A model generated the notes under the pieces. It did not search any database. It saw only the letters and a program-made list of their open reading frames with translations, and was not told the DNA's origin. 64,000 nucleotides of DNA, taken from the NCBI GenBank assembly GCA_018697195.1, contig CM031858.1:74893001-74957000 (forward strand), written 5' to 3'. This DNA comes from Certhia americana (Eukaryota > Chordata > Aves > Passeriformes > Certhiidae). Numbering within the stretch: position 1 is the stretch's first letter; every line of letters begins with the position of its first letter. Both the position numbers and the translations under genes were made by a program. Of the stretch, positions 39,218 to 52,900 are shown piece by piece.

Positions 39218-42200
39218 GTGAGTTGTCTATACTGAGGAACAAATGCCTTTCTTCATTACCTAGCAAATTATTTTCCTGTCTTATTAAAAGTCAGCCTGTG
39301 CAGAATTCTACCTGATGAGTTAAGTATTTTTCATTTTGATATATTTGTTCAAATGTTGAAATGGCATTCAGAACCAGATTTTTATGATCTGAGATCTATT
39401 TCTACTCGGAATATCCGAATTATTTGCTTTACAGTTCTTTGGAATATAAATATTATAGATAGGAGGTAAGAGTGAATCATCCTCCTCCTTAGGAAATTTA
39501 AGAATAAGATGACTAAATTAGCCTTTTGAAAGCTCAATAATTTTTTTTCTTTCATTTTCACTGGAACTTCCCAGTGGTGATAAGCACTGAATGGAGAGCT
39601 GTCTCCACTCTGTGGGTGAGGAGAATTATATATTTATTCATGTATTGTTGATGCACTGTCTGAAGGTAGACACCCTATTTATTTTCTTTTCTTTCACTTT
39701 TCTACTGCATAGACAAATCCTCATGCTTTCACTTCCTCCCTTAACTCCAACCATGAATGACACCTTAATGAATATTAAACAGCTATTTGAGTTAATCTTT
39801 CTTCTTTTTGCAATGTATTTTCAGTTCATATCTTAACTACAAAGTCGTGGACTGGATCATGCCAGCTGGTGAATTTTATAAACAATAACATTTTGAAATA
39901 TGAGTTATTATTGATATTAGTGTATGCAATTCATTAGGAATAATTTTGAAAAAAATTTAAAATATATTAAGTTTTTTAAAAAAATAAGTTTGATTTATTC
40001 ATTTTATGACTGTAGCTACTCTACTATTAAATTCTAAAAATTCAGAAAACAAACAATAAATGCAATATAATTTTGGCTATAATTACCATTTTAATTATTT
40101 CCACTGCCTAAATAGGTCAAACAGGTGTTTTAGATGACTATATTAGCCTGTTGAGATGATAAGTTTTTAAGGTGTTTCATATATACAGGTATTGATGATT
40201 TAGTACTTACTTTCCTGGGCCTTGGAAAATGCTAAAAAAGAAAAAATTAAAAGAAAAAAAAAATATTGAATGAGAATGTCATCAGCAAATCTGTGCAATG
40301 ATGCATGAAAGCATAATAGTAATAGTTTTGTATTCTTATTATTACCATCTACTTTCAGTTTGTTATTAAATCACTTTTTAAAATTTCAGCATTCAGCAAC
40401 TAGTTTTTATTATAAAGTAAAATAAATTTTAAAAAGAAAGATAAAGAAATCTGACAGGTGATTGTGTAGCCCTGTACTGAAATCGTATCAAATCAGCCCA
40501 CGTAAAGAGAAGAACTGAAAAGTCTTCTACCTTTAATGCTCCAAAATCTAGCAAAATGTAATACCAGTTTACTAATGTACAGGTCAGTTTTCTAAATTTC
40601 CATTAACATATGCAGCTTTAGACAGAAATTGAAAGTGCATCCTGAAAGAACTTTGCTCCATTTTCTAGAGAAGCATATGGCAAGATTACCGTAGGGTTGA
40701 AAAAGTATGTCTCAGTGTTTCCATTTTGTTTCTTATGTTCTTCCTATAAATTCCAAAATGCATTGTTTAAAACATGATTGGAAAGATATAAGAAACTTAC
40801 GCAGTGTTTTCATTAAATATTATGCTATTATATAATATTAAGTTATAAGCTACTGACTCTTCATCAGTCTCAATTCCATAAATACCATCTTTTTCTTTAA
40901 GTGTTCTCAAACATTCACGATATTATTTCAATGCTTCTAAAGTATTCAGATTGCAAGGTTCCAGTGTGTCTGTACAACTGTACTTAGATCATAAAATTTT
41001 GAAACTGCAAAATGAAACTGCAAAAATGAAACAACAAAAAATGAGATAAAAATATTTAGAAAACAATAATTAACAGAAAAACAAAGAGCAACAAAAAAAA
41101 CAGTTTGAGTGTACTTAGTGTGTTAACCTTTTATCTTGCATAAATAGCTGTGCTGAAGAAAAATAGACTCTATTTTGTCAACAAAATTAAAATAATTAAG
41201 AGGATTATAACTCAGTTCAAATCTATCATTTTCCAGGATTTGATAAATGCAGCCATTCAGCCGCTAGAGTGACAGACTGACTACCTGATAGATAGCATTT
41301 TCTTTTAGCTTTATTACTTTTAGCTTTATGGCTGATCCCTAGAGGTATATAGTCAGCTGTGGTCCATGAGAGAATGACGTGATTTTATAAAGTATTCATC
41401 AAAGTTGATTCACTTTATAGCACTCATTTAATTCTTCAACTTAAAAAAAGGTTATCTGAACTCAGTAATCTGAAGACTAAAGGCTGAATGAAGAAGGGGA
41501 GATATCTTCTAAAAGAATAACCTGCATAAAAATTTTGAGAAAAATAGAATTAATCAGAAATTGTGAAGTCATTATATTAAAATTCTTCACTTTTTGGTAC
41601 AATAATAATATATTATCACATCATTATTATGAAATATTTTTAAATTAGTATTTTTTCTGACATCATACAATTCAAGCATTTTTAGTACAGCAGTTTACAT
41701 GAGAATTTATGAAAAAGGAAACAATTACAGTTTTTATGACAATTTCACTTCCCCATTCAAAGAAAAATCTGAAGAAATTCCTAAATTTCTCTATTTTTGT
41801 CTCTCTGGGTTATTTTTCTTTTTTTAATTATAATATTATGAGCAGTCCATTGCTTGCCCAACAAGTCCGTTACTGGTTGGCCATGGGCTAAGAAATGTAA
41901 GGAATGCAGATAGAAATTGCAGTCTTGGATGTAATTGCACTCTTCCATTCAATGTCTCCTGTAGTACTCACTTCTGCGAGAATATAGAAACAGTTAGTCT
42001 TTCTACAAATGTCTGCAAATGTAAAGAGGACTTTATGATATAAATATTTTCTCAGTGAGAGGTACCAGAAAGAGAAATTACAAAGCTAAATTAGTATGGG
42101 CCTTACCTAAGCAGAGATGAGTTATGTATGTGGTTCTGTATGTGGTTACATGTGGTTCTATAAAAAGTATGGTACCTTAATATTTTCATTACCTAATCCA

Positions 42201-42244
42201 GCATAGTCAACATGGTATGGCACTATGCTATACTTGGGGAGTCT

Positions 42245-42737
42245 GAGAAAGAGAGAGATTGCTGGAACCACACCCTGCCTTTCCTAGGTCAGACCTGCCA
42301 AGTTGACAGAACACCATGCAAAGGATTCCCTATCCTCACTCTGTTCCGCTTCGCTGAATGTGCTGACTTAAGGGATAGGGGAGAACAGTGACAAGTTCCT
42401 GCCCAGCCCTGCAGATGCATCTGTTCCATGACTGCCTCGCTGTCACTGGTGCCCTTGCATAACAGGCAGGGGAGGTGCTGGTCTCACCTCTCTGCTGATT
42501 TGCAATAGGACACAAGAAAATGGAACAAAACTGTGTCAAGGGAAACTCAGATTAGATACTAGGAAAGTGTTCTTTATGGCAAGTCACTGAAACACGCTCC
42601 CCGTGAAAGTGTCAGAATGTCTTAAATGCTTCTCTTAGTCATATGGTTTAGTTTTAGGTAGTCCTGTGAGAAGCAGGAAGTTGGACTTGATGACCCTTAT
42701 GGGTCCTTTCCAATGCAGTATATATGATCCCATGATA
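42245..42737 (+). mobile_element. CR1 LINE 3'-end fragment
   Basis: Sense-oriented CR1 3' region. Conserved landmarks are ATATGGTTTAGTTTTAGGTAG (42641-42661), GTTGGACTTGATGACCCTTA, then TGGGTCCTTTCCAA and a terminal repeat-like ATGATCCCATGAT at about 42725-42737. The left part, near 42350-42560, matches less well but has the GGACACAAGAAAATGGAACA landmark. The 5' boundary is approximate. It is non-coding or heavily broken. Confidence 0.82.
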
Positions 42738-45602
42738 GAACTGTCCACTAAAAACATATCAGTATTTTTATAGAATGCCTTGCACTCCTGCTGCTATTGT
42801 TACATCAAAGTTCAATAGTTCACTCTCAATCAGTTGCGAAGGCTGTACCACTAGACAGACATATAAACGTACCCAAACAGTATTTTTAAGCTCATTTTTT
42901 TCTAACCAACAGCATAGAGAAAGATCCTTATATATAAATGTAGGATTGATGAGAGCAATAGTAAAATGGAGTGAAAAGCAAAATAAAATACATGCCACTT
43001 TCACTATCAAAAGTGAAAGAGGACCTTGTGCAGATAGATGTTGCAGATAGAGATCAGATGTCACGCCTCGTACTGGAAGAGATAACAACATAACAATTCT
43101 CTTTGTTCATTGTTTCCAGTTCCTGTGGAGGTTGTCATCATCTTTTATATGTATTTTCACCTTGCAAGTGATGCTTTATAGATAATAAATATTTGTTCTT
43201 TTTTTTTTTCCTTTGTTATACTTTAAATCCATACCAGTCTTTAATATGACTAGTAACTTACAATTTGTATGTGTGCCTTGTGTTTATGTTATGCTGTGAC
43301 TGCGTTCTCAAAACCTTGGCTATCACCTGGTGGCTGCATGTCCTGGTACCAAATATCAGAGTTTCAAATGGGCTTAATCTTAGCTCTGCTTTAAGAAGTG
43401 TCAAAAAAAACCCCAAAAAATCAACTATGTTGTCTATTCCTACACATACTGTACTGCAGCCACAATGGTGAGGTATTCATATGAAACTTTTATGTACTTA
43501 TCTGGTTACCAGAAAGAAGACAAATATGGTATCACATACAAAGGAAAGAATGAAATGCTCGTGTACCAAAAACTTGAAGTAATTGAAATCAGTGCATCCT
43601 TGGAGTACGGGGTTTGATCCATCCTGAAGTTCCCTGTATTAGAAGGAACGATAAGGTGATCAAGAAGTCAGAAAAACACTATCTAGTCTTTATCTACTCT
43701 ATATGCCTCCATCCATAAGGTATCAAATCATGATGTAGCCATACACCAGCCTCTTTCAGACCACAAACAGCAGTTTTGATTTCTTCTCTGGCTGTGGTAC
43801 TAACCAGATTGTACAGCTGAGAAAATGGCTATTTTTATTATCCTATAGAGTGTCTTTACAAAGACCTATGATTTCTTTGTTGTCTTGTTCAGCTTTCTTC
43901 TGTTTCTCATTAAACATAGAAAAGGCAGACATAAATGGGCCAACTTTAGGATCTTGCAGCTGAGTTGATATCCTAGAAGACAACTTACTCTCCTGAAGTC
44001 TTTGTACTGTTTATTGGATATTTCATCTTCTTTCGCTTTTTCCTTTCCTTACTTTCAGAGTTTATGACCCAGAATATTCTTATGGTTTTGATGACAGTCT
44101 TCTGCTCTGTCTATCATATTTTTACCTACCTCTTTCTGCTCATTTGGAGATTTCTTTTCAGAACTGCAGATAGCCTATTTTCCTCTAGATGGATTTTCCT
44201 TTGGATTTTGCCTATTAGTGTATTTTAGAAAAGTTTTCAGAACTTTCTATTTAGAAGTCTTTTTATATATTTCTGTCTCATGACAGCCTATATATTCTCT
44301 AATCATTCCTTATCCTTATTGCATCTTGTAACTTTTCTGCTTCTAAATTAGGGATATCAATATATGCTTCAGAGGATGTAATCTCCTTCTGGCTTTACAT
44401 ATGATGTACAGGATATCCTGTTGGCCCGTCATGTCTACCTCTTGTTATATTTTTTTCTTTCTCTTTAGACAGCAGTTAGAGCTGCTTGACTTTCTACTGT
44501 GGCTTCTTATATACTCCCTCATTAGTGCTGTTAACCAATTCCCAATGCTTAGTCCTGTCTGCCATGGAATTCATCTTACGAAACTTCCTTCTGGTTTCCG
44601 ACTAAGAAAAATATTTTTTTTTTCTTCATATAAAGTTCTCTCAACAAACCCTTTTGAATCTTCTGTCTTAGGACATTTTGAACCACCAAATTATGTTTTC
44701 TTAATTTTTTTACAAAGTTTCATTTCACTCTGCATGCAAATCCTGCCATAAGGAGGAACACAAAGTTTAAAAAAAAAAAATACAACCCAAAAACCAAAGC
44801 AAAAACACCCAAGATAAAATATTATTTTTCTTTTAAAATGACATATTCAAAGAACTGAAATTATCCACTCCTGTTCCTGTTTGCAACTTATTGTTTTCTA
44901 AGTTACAAGACTACCACGTAGTCAAAGATCTTTCTGGCACTGAGTTCTCTGAACATGCAGGCCTTTTCAGTTCTTTTCTGTATTTAGCAGCTTGAAATAG
45001 ATTATTTCAAAGGAAAATATGTGTCATTATTTCCAGGGAATATAGGTGTCATTATTTCCCATGTTTTCCACTAGAAAGAGCAGAAAATTTCTATTAATTT
45101 GGCTTGTTATTTGTATGGATAATTTGCTATGGAGGGTATTTGCTGTAGTTAAATATCACATAACTCAGCTGGGAGTAAAGAAAACAAAATCTAAGTTTAG
45201 AATCCAGCTCTACAGTGGGTATTTTGTGGATTCCTTTTCTTAGATAATTATTTCCAGTGATTTTTGTCTAATATGTATGCATCATAAACGAATTGTGAGG
45301 TCAAAGTCATTAATACTTGTATTCTGTTTGAAGATGCTTGCAGAAAACCTCAGCAAGGGCCAAATATATTAATTACTGTTATAGTCCTAAACCCTAGGGA
45401 GAGTCAAACACTATAATTAAAGTTATGTCAAAATATGCTTTCTGAGAAACATACAATAATCTGACAAAAGTTTGCTACTGGGCCAGGTTTACCACTGCTG
45501 AATTCTAGTTCATGGTATAGTAAAATAGTTAATTATGCAAGCAGAAAATAACAGAATTCACTGATATGTTATTAATAACATAGATGGTGTCATATTAATA
45601 GA

Positions 45603-45905
45603 CTCATAGAATGGTTTGAGTTGAAAGGCACCTTAAAGATCTTCTAGTTCCAACACCCCTGCTGTGGCAGGGATGGCACCCACTGTCCATGTTGCTCAGA
45701 ACCCCATCCAAGCTGGCCTTGAACACCGCCAAGGATGGGACATCTACAGCTTCTCTGGGAAACCTGTTCCAGTGCCTCACCACCCTCACAGTAAAGAATT
45801 TCTTCTTTATATCTGATCTAAGCCTGGTCTATTTCAGTTTGAAGCTGTTCTCCTTTGTCCTGTGACTACTTGGCTTTGTAAAATGTCCATCTCCATCTCT
45901 TTAGT
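45603..45905 (-). mobile_element. CR1 LINE 3'-end fragment
   Basis: Minus-strand frame at 45604-45789 reads RVVRHWNRFPREAVDVPSL then VFKASLDGVLSNMD, the extreme C-terminus of CR1 ORF2. The start near 45603 (CTCATAGAATGGTTTGAG) is the antisense 3' terminus, and the typical CR1 sequence continues through CTCACCACCCTCACAGTAAAG to about 45905. It is strongly 5'-truncated and is the least decayed CR1 copy in the window by eye. Confidence 0.9.
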
Positions 45906-47887
45906 ATGTTATCACTGTCTCCTTTATGCACTCTTATAGTTCAGATTAGGCTTTAAATTCTGGAGATCAAAGACCAACTTCATCAGAAGCAAACTGTAAC
46001 TATGTAAAAGACCGAGCAAGACCTAGGCCAAGTGATGATCACTAAGTGATCCCTATACTGCAGATTTAAGCCTTGGCACAACTGATCATCTTCAGTGCCT
46101 TTGGATTTCTGGTCCAGGTTTCAAACCAGAGCTAACAACGCATTTGTTTTATTGAGCATCAGTGGTCTTCAGTGTACTGAAGCAAAGCAAAACCAGCTGG
46201 TGGTTTGACAGCTGATGTGCACAATGTAACTGATGCACTGATAGTGCTACTCCTGTTCACTTCTTGACACGGCTTCTGTCAGATTTTTAATAAGAATTGC
46301 TGATCCCCCTGAAGAAGCCTAGAGAGCACAACTCTTTCCCTCTCTAGCAAGGGCCGAGATCAAAGGGGAGTTCTGCATCCTGAATGGCACTTGGGAGTGT
46401 AGTAGTGCCCTTGCACTTCTCCTGCCAGGTACCTGACCCATAAAAGCCAAAGAGCTGAGGTAACATTAAAAAGTAAGGTTCATCCTTACCACGTTTTGGT
46501 AGTGGAGTGTACATTGTCCTGATCATAACCCACCAATTGCACTGTGTGATAGTGATGAAATTAAGGAGAACAAGACTCTTTCCATAGACTTTAAAGGGAA
46601 TAGGGGCAAATCTAAAGTTTTCGGAAGTTTCTGATAGTTTTTTTTGGGGGGTGGATATATGCAGCCATGTTCATTCCAGCTGGAGAGAAGCACAGCTGCA
46701 TAGATGATGTCTCTGTTTCACGTGCATGTGCACTGAAATAGTATTAATTAATATATATTCATTATGACACTCAAATAAGACACTAGTAACTGTTAGACAC
46801 ATATTATTATGTTTAAAATGGATTTTTTAAAATGTATTTTAAAGCTATTAAGCATGTCCCTCAGTTTCCTTCCAAATTATTCTTCAAATTTGATTTACCA
46901 TATATTTTTAAACTAAAATTAAAGTCTCATACAACTGACCTATTAATAGATATGTCTAGTTTCACAAACAAAGGAAATGTAAAAGCTAGAAAAAAGAAAT
47001 TATTCATTTACATGTAATAGAGACAAAATATTTACTTTCATGGATTTACAATGTTGAAGTTTCTGATTAATACATCATGCTGTTGTGACAGATGTCTTGA
47101 TTATGACTGTTTCTTTGTTTTTTATGGATATGAAATGGAGGAGTTGTAAGCTTTACTTGTACAATTCCATGTTGGTCAGTGTACTCAGTGGTCTGGGTTT
47201 TTTTTTCCTTTTTTTTCTTTAACTTGCAGCACTTCAGTTACTGAGCATGAATTGTCTTATCCTTCTTTTACACAACTGCTATTTCAGGGAATGTGTTCTT
47301 TAGGAACAAGTACACATTCTAGCACTGTAGTTTCTCTATAGTAGGGTGGTCCAAAAGTGCATTTCAGAATCAAGACAATACACTTCAGAACTTAAATATA
47401 TTTAAACAGAAAGGCCTAGTCACCTTTTAACAGAATAGTTATATAGACATATATCTACACATAGAGTTCAGCATGGCTGAAGACATGAGACATTTCTGAA
47501 TCATGAAGAGAGAAAGCTTTTAGAACAGACCTATCATCCCCACAGTCTAATTCCTTAAAATAAGTTCAGATTTTCAGATTCAGCCATATTCTAGATGGTT
47601 ACTAAAGAAATCATTAGTGAAATAGAAAGTCATTTTATCTTAATTTCTTTATGCTTGTGCAGCAATTTTTATCTTTTAAAATTTTATTTTGTGCTTGGGT
47701 CTTTTCTCTGTTAATTTTGTGATTCACTCCATTATAATACGGAATAATATAACCAGCAATATGCCCATTTTGCCTTCTTTATGAGATGCCAGTACTTTTA
47801 GGGACTCACTGAAACAAGTCTTTCTATTCTCTGGAAGATGAAACCAACATTTCTGAGAACTCATCTCTTTTTCAGCAGTTAGGCACA

Positions 47888-47905
47888 TGCTATCACATGA
47901 TAGCA
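47888..47905 (+). repeat. 8-bp inverted repeat
   Basis: TGCTATCA and TGATAGCA flank the dinucleotide CA. A short palindrome of this size is not rare by chance. Confidence 0.6.
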
Positions 47906-49058
47906 CAATCCCTTGATATTGGTGCTATGATTGAACAAATTACTTGTAAAAAGCAGATTTGTTGTCATGTCATGAAATCCCAAATAAATAGAAAAATAGC
48001 ATTTACTTCTTTTTCTATGTATGTTGGAATAAATATGTAGTGTAGCCCGCAATGAGAGGGAGTAAATCGTTGTGCCAAGGGTCTTGGATTTACAGGTGCT
48101 TTTTTCACATTTGGCAGTATTTGGTAGGGAAAAGTATTTTGAAAGAATTGGGATAAAAAGAGAAACAAGTTTTAAAGTCCTTTGATCCTCAGATTAGCCC
48201 ATGGCTAGCCAGTTAAGTACATATGATGATTGCTTTTTTTCTTTTTTTTTTTTGATTATTTCCTATATACTTAAAATAGTATCTGCACTTTATGGGTGCA
48301 CAGTTGGGTGATCCTTGTTCATACTTTATTTCTCTGATGGAAGAGTTGAACAGAGTGTACAAAATATTTTGATTCAGGAAAAACTGCCAATGGTAATGGC
48401 AAACATTTCATGTTTTGAAGGACTGGTACTAGACTTAAGAGAAGGTCTTTAAGGTTAGGAAATTTTTCTGTAATGTAAATAATCAGCATATTTCAAAGTT
48501 CATATGACAGCGTTTCTTCTGGTAGTATCTATCTATAGTAACACTTAGGAAGCAGGGAGAACTGATGACTTGTTTTTCACAAGTTCCAATGACCTGTGTA
48601 ATCATCTTCTGTCATGTTCCTGCATATGTAGTTTCATATCATCCTGATATCATTGAACAAAAAAACCAAAAAAATACAAACAAACAAACAAAAAACCCAC
48701 CCCAAACCCTAGGCAATGGAAAGCAAAATAAATGTCTTCTGCAAAGAGGATGTGAATACAGAAAATTACTGTAGCTAGGTAAGGATAAGAATGCAGCTCA
48801 GAAATAGCTATTGTTTACATTTTCTAGTTAAATCTTAATAACATTTGTGTGATTAGTGAAGTTTATTTATAATTTATGCAGAAGGAGGCCCAAAATAAGG
48901 AAGAATGTATCTAATGTTGACTATAAGATCACAAATGCATTTGGAAAATCTAATCGATGTTAGCTGAAATTTTCTTTGGTGTCTTTTGGGATGGAAATTG
49001 ATGCTCTGAGACCTCCACATAGTGTCATGTGCAACTAAGTTGGCTTTGGATCTTTCAG

Positions 49059-49178
49059 GTACTTCTGTGGTCCAAGTTACAGCTACTGATGCTGATGACC
49101 CTTCATACGGAAACAGTGCCAGAATAATTTACAGCATACTTCAAGGGCAGCCATATTTCTCTGTGGAACCAGAAACAG
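49059..49178 (+). CDS. CDH10: CDH10 coding exon: first half of EC2
   Basis: The 120-base exon completes codon 176 (Gly) and encodes residues 177-215 plus one base of codon 216. The acceptor is GGATCTTTCAG at 49048-49058. It carries the EC2 calcium motif DAD (186-188) within [13 protein letters not shown], then [17 protein letters not shown]. The donor is CAG|GTCATG, weak after the GT, but the join to the exon at 49791 restores the Gly codon and the IIRTALPN sequence exactly as the family requires. The intron after it is only 612 bases. Confidence 0.94.
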
Positions 49179-49790
49179 GTCATGAAAATTTCCATTATTT
49201 TCATTCACCATAAACTTTAAACTTTTCCTTTCATTTAAAAGACCTTAGATCACCTAAAAAATATATTAAAACTGACTGAAATGAAAGAGTGTTACTTGGT
49301 TTTTTCTCATTTTTATAATATGTATAAAAACTCAAGACATCTGAAATTATAAAGTATAAGTAATTTTACAGTGGTACTATTTATATCTTAAGATTTGAAT
49401 AACAGCATTTCTGATAAAGGAAAGAATAAAGAGGTTTTTTCCTTGAGAATATTGTTCTTTTTTTTCCTAATGATTCTGCTTGGATTAATAAAAGGTTTTC
49501 TTTCTCCTAAACCTTGTGCATAAATATCTTGAATTATTTTTAGCATGAAACTGGAAAGGGACCTGTGATGTAGAACAAGTATTCAACCAAGACACAGCCT
49601 GTACTAGAGACCACTATAATTATAAGACTACAATAAAACTTATGGACAGAAATTTGTTCTTTGAAACATTAAATGAATGTTTTAGAGATTTATTTCAAGA
49701 CTAACAAAAAAAAAAAAAATGCAGCAGATTGCTGCACATAAGCAACAAATACATTATTAATGATTTTCGTTTCCAATTTATTTCTTTTAG
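49179..49790 (+). other. CDH10: CDH10 intron 4 (612 bases)
   Basis: Shortest intron in the window, splitting EC2, phase 1. The donor GTCATG is atypical. It contains an A13 run near 49707-49719 and nothing else recognisable. Confidence 0.92.
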
Positions 49791-49958
49791 GCATCATCAG
49801 GACTGCACTGCCAAACATGAACAGAGAAAACAGGGAGCAGTACCAAGTAGTGATCCAGGCAAAGGATATGGGAGGCCAGATGGGTGGATTATCAGGGACC
49901 ACCACTGTGAACATCACTTTGACCGATGTCAACGACAATCCACCTCGCTTCCCCCAGA
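49791..49958 (+). CDS. CDH10: CDH10 coding exon: second half of EC2 and EC2-EC3 linker
   Basis: The 168-base exon encodes residues 217-271 plus one base of codon 272. The acceptor is TTTCTTTTAG at 49781-49790; the donor, AGA|GTAAGC at 49958/49959, interrupts the Ser codon completed in the next exon. It contains MNRENRE, the [12 protein letters not shown] loop typical of type II EC2 and a possible N-glycosylation site NIT at residue 256. The linker [10 protein letters not shown] (261-270) bridges to EC3. This part is nearly identical among CDH6, CDH9 and CDH10, so on its own it does not separate the paralogues. Confidence 0.95.
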
Positions 49959-52900
49959 GTAAGCTGCATTTAATAGTTGACTTGTGCTGTAAGAGTTAAG
50001 CAATCACCATCTGGTTTAATTTAGAGTAAATCTAGATTATGGGGCACACATAAACAAAAGGCTTATGTGCTGATTATTATTATTAAAGCAGTATATTAAA
50101 TGTTACAGCATTTTTTTCTATTAGAAGACAGTTACATGATCAAATATAACTGCAGTAAACCTGGAATTCCTCCCAGTAATATGGGGAGCAATAGTAGGTG
50201 CGCCCGTAAGAGCATTAAAGCCATGTTTTTTGCTTTCCTTACCTATTACTTAAATCCTACATGTCCTCCCACTGGAGAATAAAACATGTTCTAATTCTAG
50301 ATACGCAGAAATGTTTGAATTGAAGTATCTGCTTAAATATTTAATCATGAAGAATATGGAAAAGAAATTACTCAAAGGGAATCAGACAGATTTGTACTTT
50401 TTCAGCTATAGAGCTATAAAACAACATAGAAAATTTCCCAAATTAAAGTAAATTACATTGAACATTTTTAGGGCTTTTTCACTGCTTTACTGAAGGTTTC
50501 AATAATGCTTTTTGCCTTTTGATAATATAGCTGTCAAGAATTTATGTTCCTCAAACCAAAATGCAAAAATGTTCTTTGTCTCTATCTAATATGGAAAGTA
50601 GCATCAAACTTGTAACAGTTAAGCATTTTAAATACATTTGAAGCCTTTTGCATAAATTAAAGTAGCAATATTTGCAGGATGATTTAGATTTACTTAATAT
50701 GTAAAGGATTTAGAGTATCCTCACCACACATTTTATACACTGTGTATAATTCTACTCAATCCAGCAGTTACTGATGCACTCTTCTTGATCAAAAATAACA
50801 GAATCAGCTTCAAATTATGCTCTTTCCAGCACAACTGGAGCACATAATTATGTTCAATTTAATATTGCACTTAATATATATGTGTTTAGCTAAGATGTTT
50901 ATCAGCATGTCATTTCATATACACACTTGAAATAAAAAAGTCATGCACCATTGAGTGAGTAGAATTTGTGCATTTCCACAAAGGTTGCATTCTGAACAGA
51001 ATTTATTGTTAATTTATCATTTTTTCTTCATTTGTCCACAATTTTTTCATTTATTATTTTTATTGTTTCAATTTGTATATATAAGAATGTGGTATTTACA
51101 TTGTTGTGTAGGAAAGGAATGCTGCATTACCCCACTCTGGACACATTGAATAAGACTGTTCAAAGAGATCTCATTTTCAAAGCTTTACATAAAACAAAAC
51201 AAAACAAAACAAACAAAAAACCTAAAACAAACAAACAAAAAAAAACCCCAAAGAGTAAAGACAGCATAAAAGCTTCAAAAGTGCATATTTATACTTTCTT
51301 TTTTAGTTTTTCTCTTAAGCAATGTGTTAAATTAGAAGTTAGAATTATGGAATCAACTTTCTAGACCATTTTAACATGACTTATCTGGGAGTTCAAAAAT
51401 AAAATTTGAGTGAGAGATAGATTTGATACAGCATCTCTGCATTTTTCTTTAATGTCAGTTTAAATCAGATGTGTCATTTGCTTTAAAGAAACTTAATTTT
51501 ACTCTCATGGGCTTTTGTTGTTGTTTGATTTTTCTCTCTACTTTCTCTCTGCCAATTTCTTTGTTAGATATAAATGCATGTTTCATTGGAGATGAAAACT
51601 AAAACATTTATAAAGATGACACATTTTACTAGATACATGAAAGTAAAAATAGTTATTGACTTTTAAAAAAATTATATTTAATCTCAAAATGGAAGTAGAC
51701 ATTATAATGAATCATGATTTTAACAGAGTTCAATGAGACTGCTGGAATTGAAACTGATTAAGTTAAATTACTTTTATTCTATTCCATTAATAAAACCCCA
51801 GATGTATTCAGTTAATGAAACAATAATATTCATATCAGATTTATAAATTACCAGGCTAAGTATTAAAATGCCCATTATGTTTCCACAGGACTCAAAATAT
51901 TACAGCTATATGTTTCAATAAAATGTTTTCTATCAGCTTAAATGTCTCCAAAAAGAAACTCATAATTGCAGAAAATTTGACATAATGTATTGTATCATTC
52001 TTTCTTAAAAAAAAAAAAAAAAATAGAGAAGAACACCTAATTCCTCAGGTGTTTACATTATAAAGCAAGGATTCTCCAGAATATTTTTCTCTTCTTAAAA
52101 ATACTAAGACCCACATAGGTAACAGTAGTGATGAGATTAAAAATTTTTCAAGGTCCTACAGAAAGGTCTTTGAAGAAATCAGACACTGGATCACTGTTTC
52201 AACTGTAATATTTTCAGGTGTTTTCAGAAGTAAGGAGATAACGTTGATCAGTGATAAACGGAAAATGCGATTTATGGACTTAGAAGCCTGAGTCTAAATG
52301 AAAATCTGTGCACCTGAATTATGGCAGCCCATGTCTCCTATGAGACTATAGACTGTAGTACTTTATAATATTTACCTTTACATTATATGCCTATTCAAGG
52401 GTGAATGGGAAGAAGGGTAAACAGAAAAATAAGATTGGGTTTTCATTCTTTATGACTGACTGAAGTATTTGCAATCCCAAGTGGGCACACTTTAATCCTT
52501 GAGCTGATTTCTGCTCTCCTTAGTATATGGAAAAGTATTTCTTTCCTTGATCCTCCCATTTCTTTTCCTGGCAGACAAATGAAAGGACATCATTCACTGG
52601 CGTAAATGCAAAAAGTAAACTACTTTCCTTGAGAAGAGAGAAATAAGATTGACAGCAGAGTTTTGCAAGGATGATTCTACTTTGGTGTGCTTTGTATTCT
52701 GATACAGTGTCTAAAGCTGCACTGCATCCCTTACTTAGTCAATGCATTAAATGACTTCAGTGACAAAAATAATAAAATGAAGTATCTCAAACTGTGATGG
52801 AGATTTCTAGAAATGGATAGGTTAGATTAAAAATTATTTTTTAGATGATAAGTTTCTAGTTATTTTCCCTCTCTGTTTCCCCTACCTCATTAACAATTCA

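Larger units (their letters stand above)
39218..49058 (+). other. CDH10: CDH10 intron 3 (9.8 kb)
   Basis: Intron splitting the EC1-EC2 boundary, phase 1, donor GTGAGT and acceptor TTTCAG. It contains two clear CR1 copies (42245-42737 plus strand, 45603-45905 minus strand) and simple A/T tracts. Otherwise the sequence is AT-rich with no supported exon. An open frame of 116 codons at 44401-44751 lies in pyrimidine-rich sequence and has no recognisable domain. Confidence 0.9.

Noticed and set aside
42775..43091. Overlapping open frames on both strands downstream of the CR1 at 42245-42737
   Set aside because: Neither resembles a known protein. Overlapping frames of about 100 codons are unremarkable across 64 kb.
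44401..44751. 116-codon open frame in intron 3
   Set aside because: It lies in pyrimidine-rich intron sequence, giving a Leu/Phe/Ser-rich translation without recognisable features or conserved splice sites.
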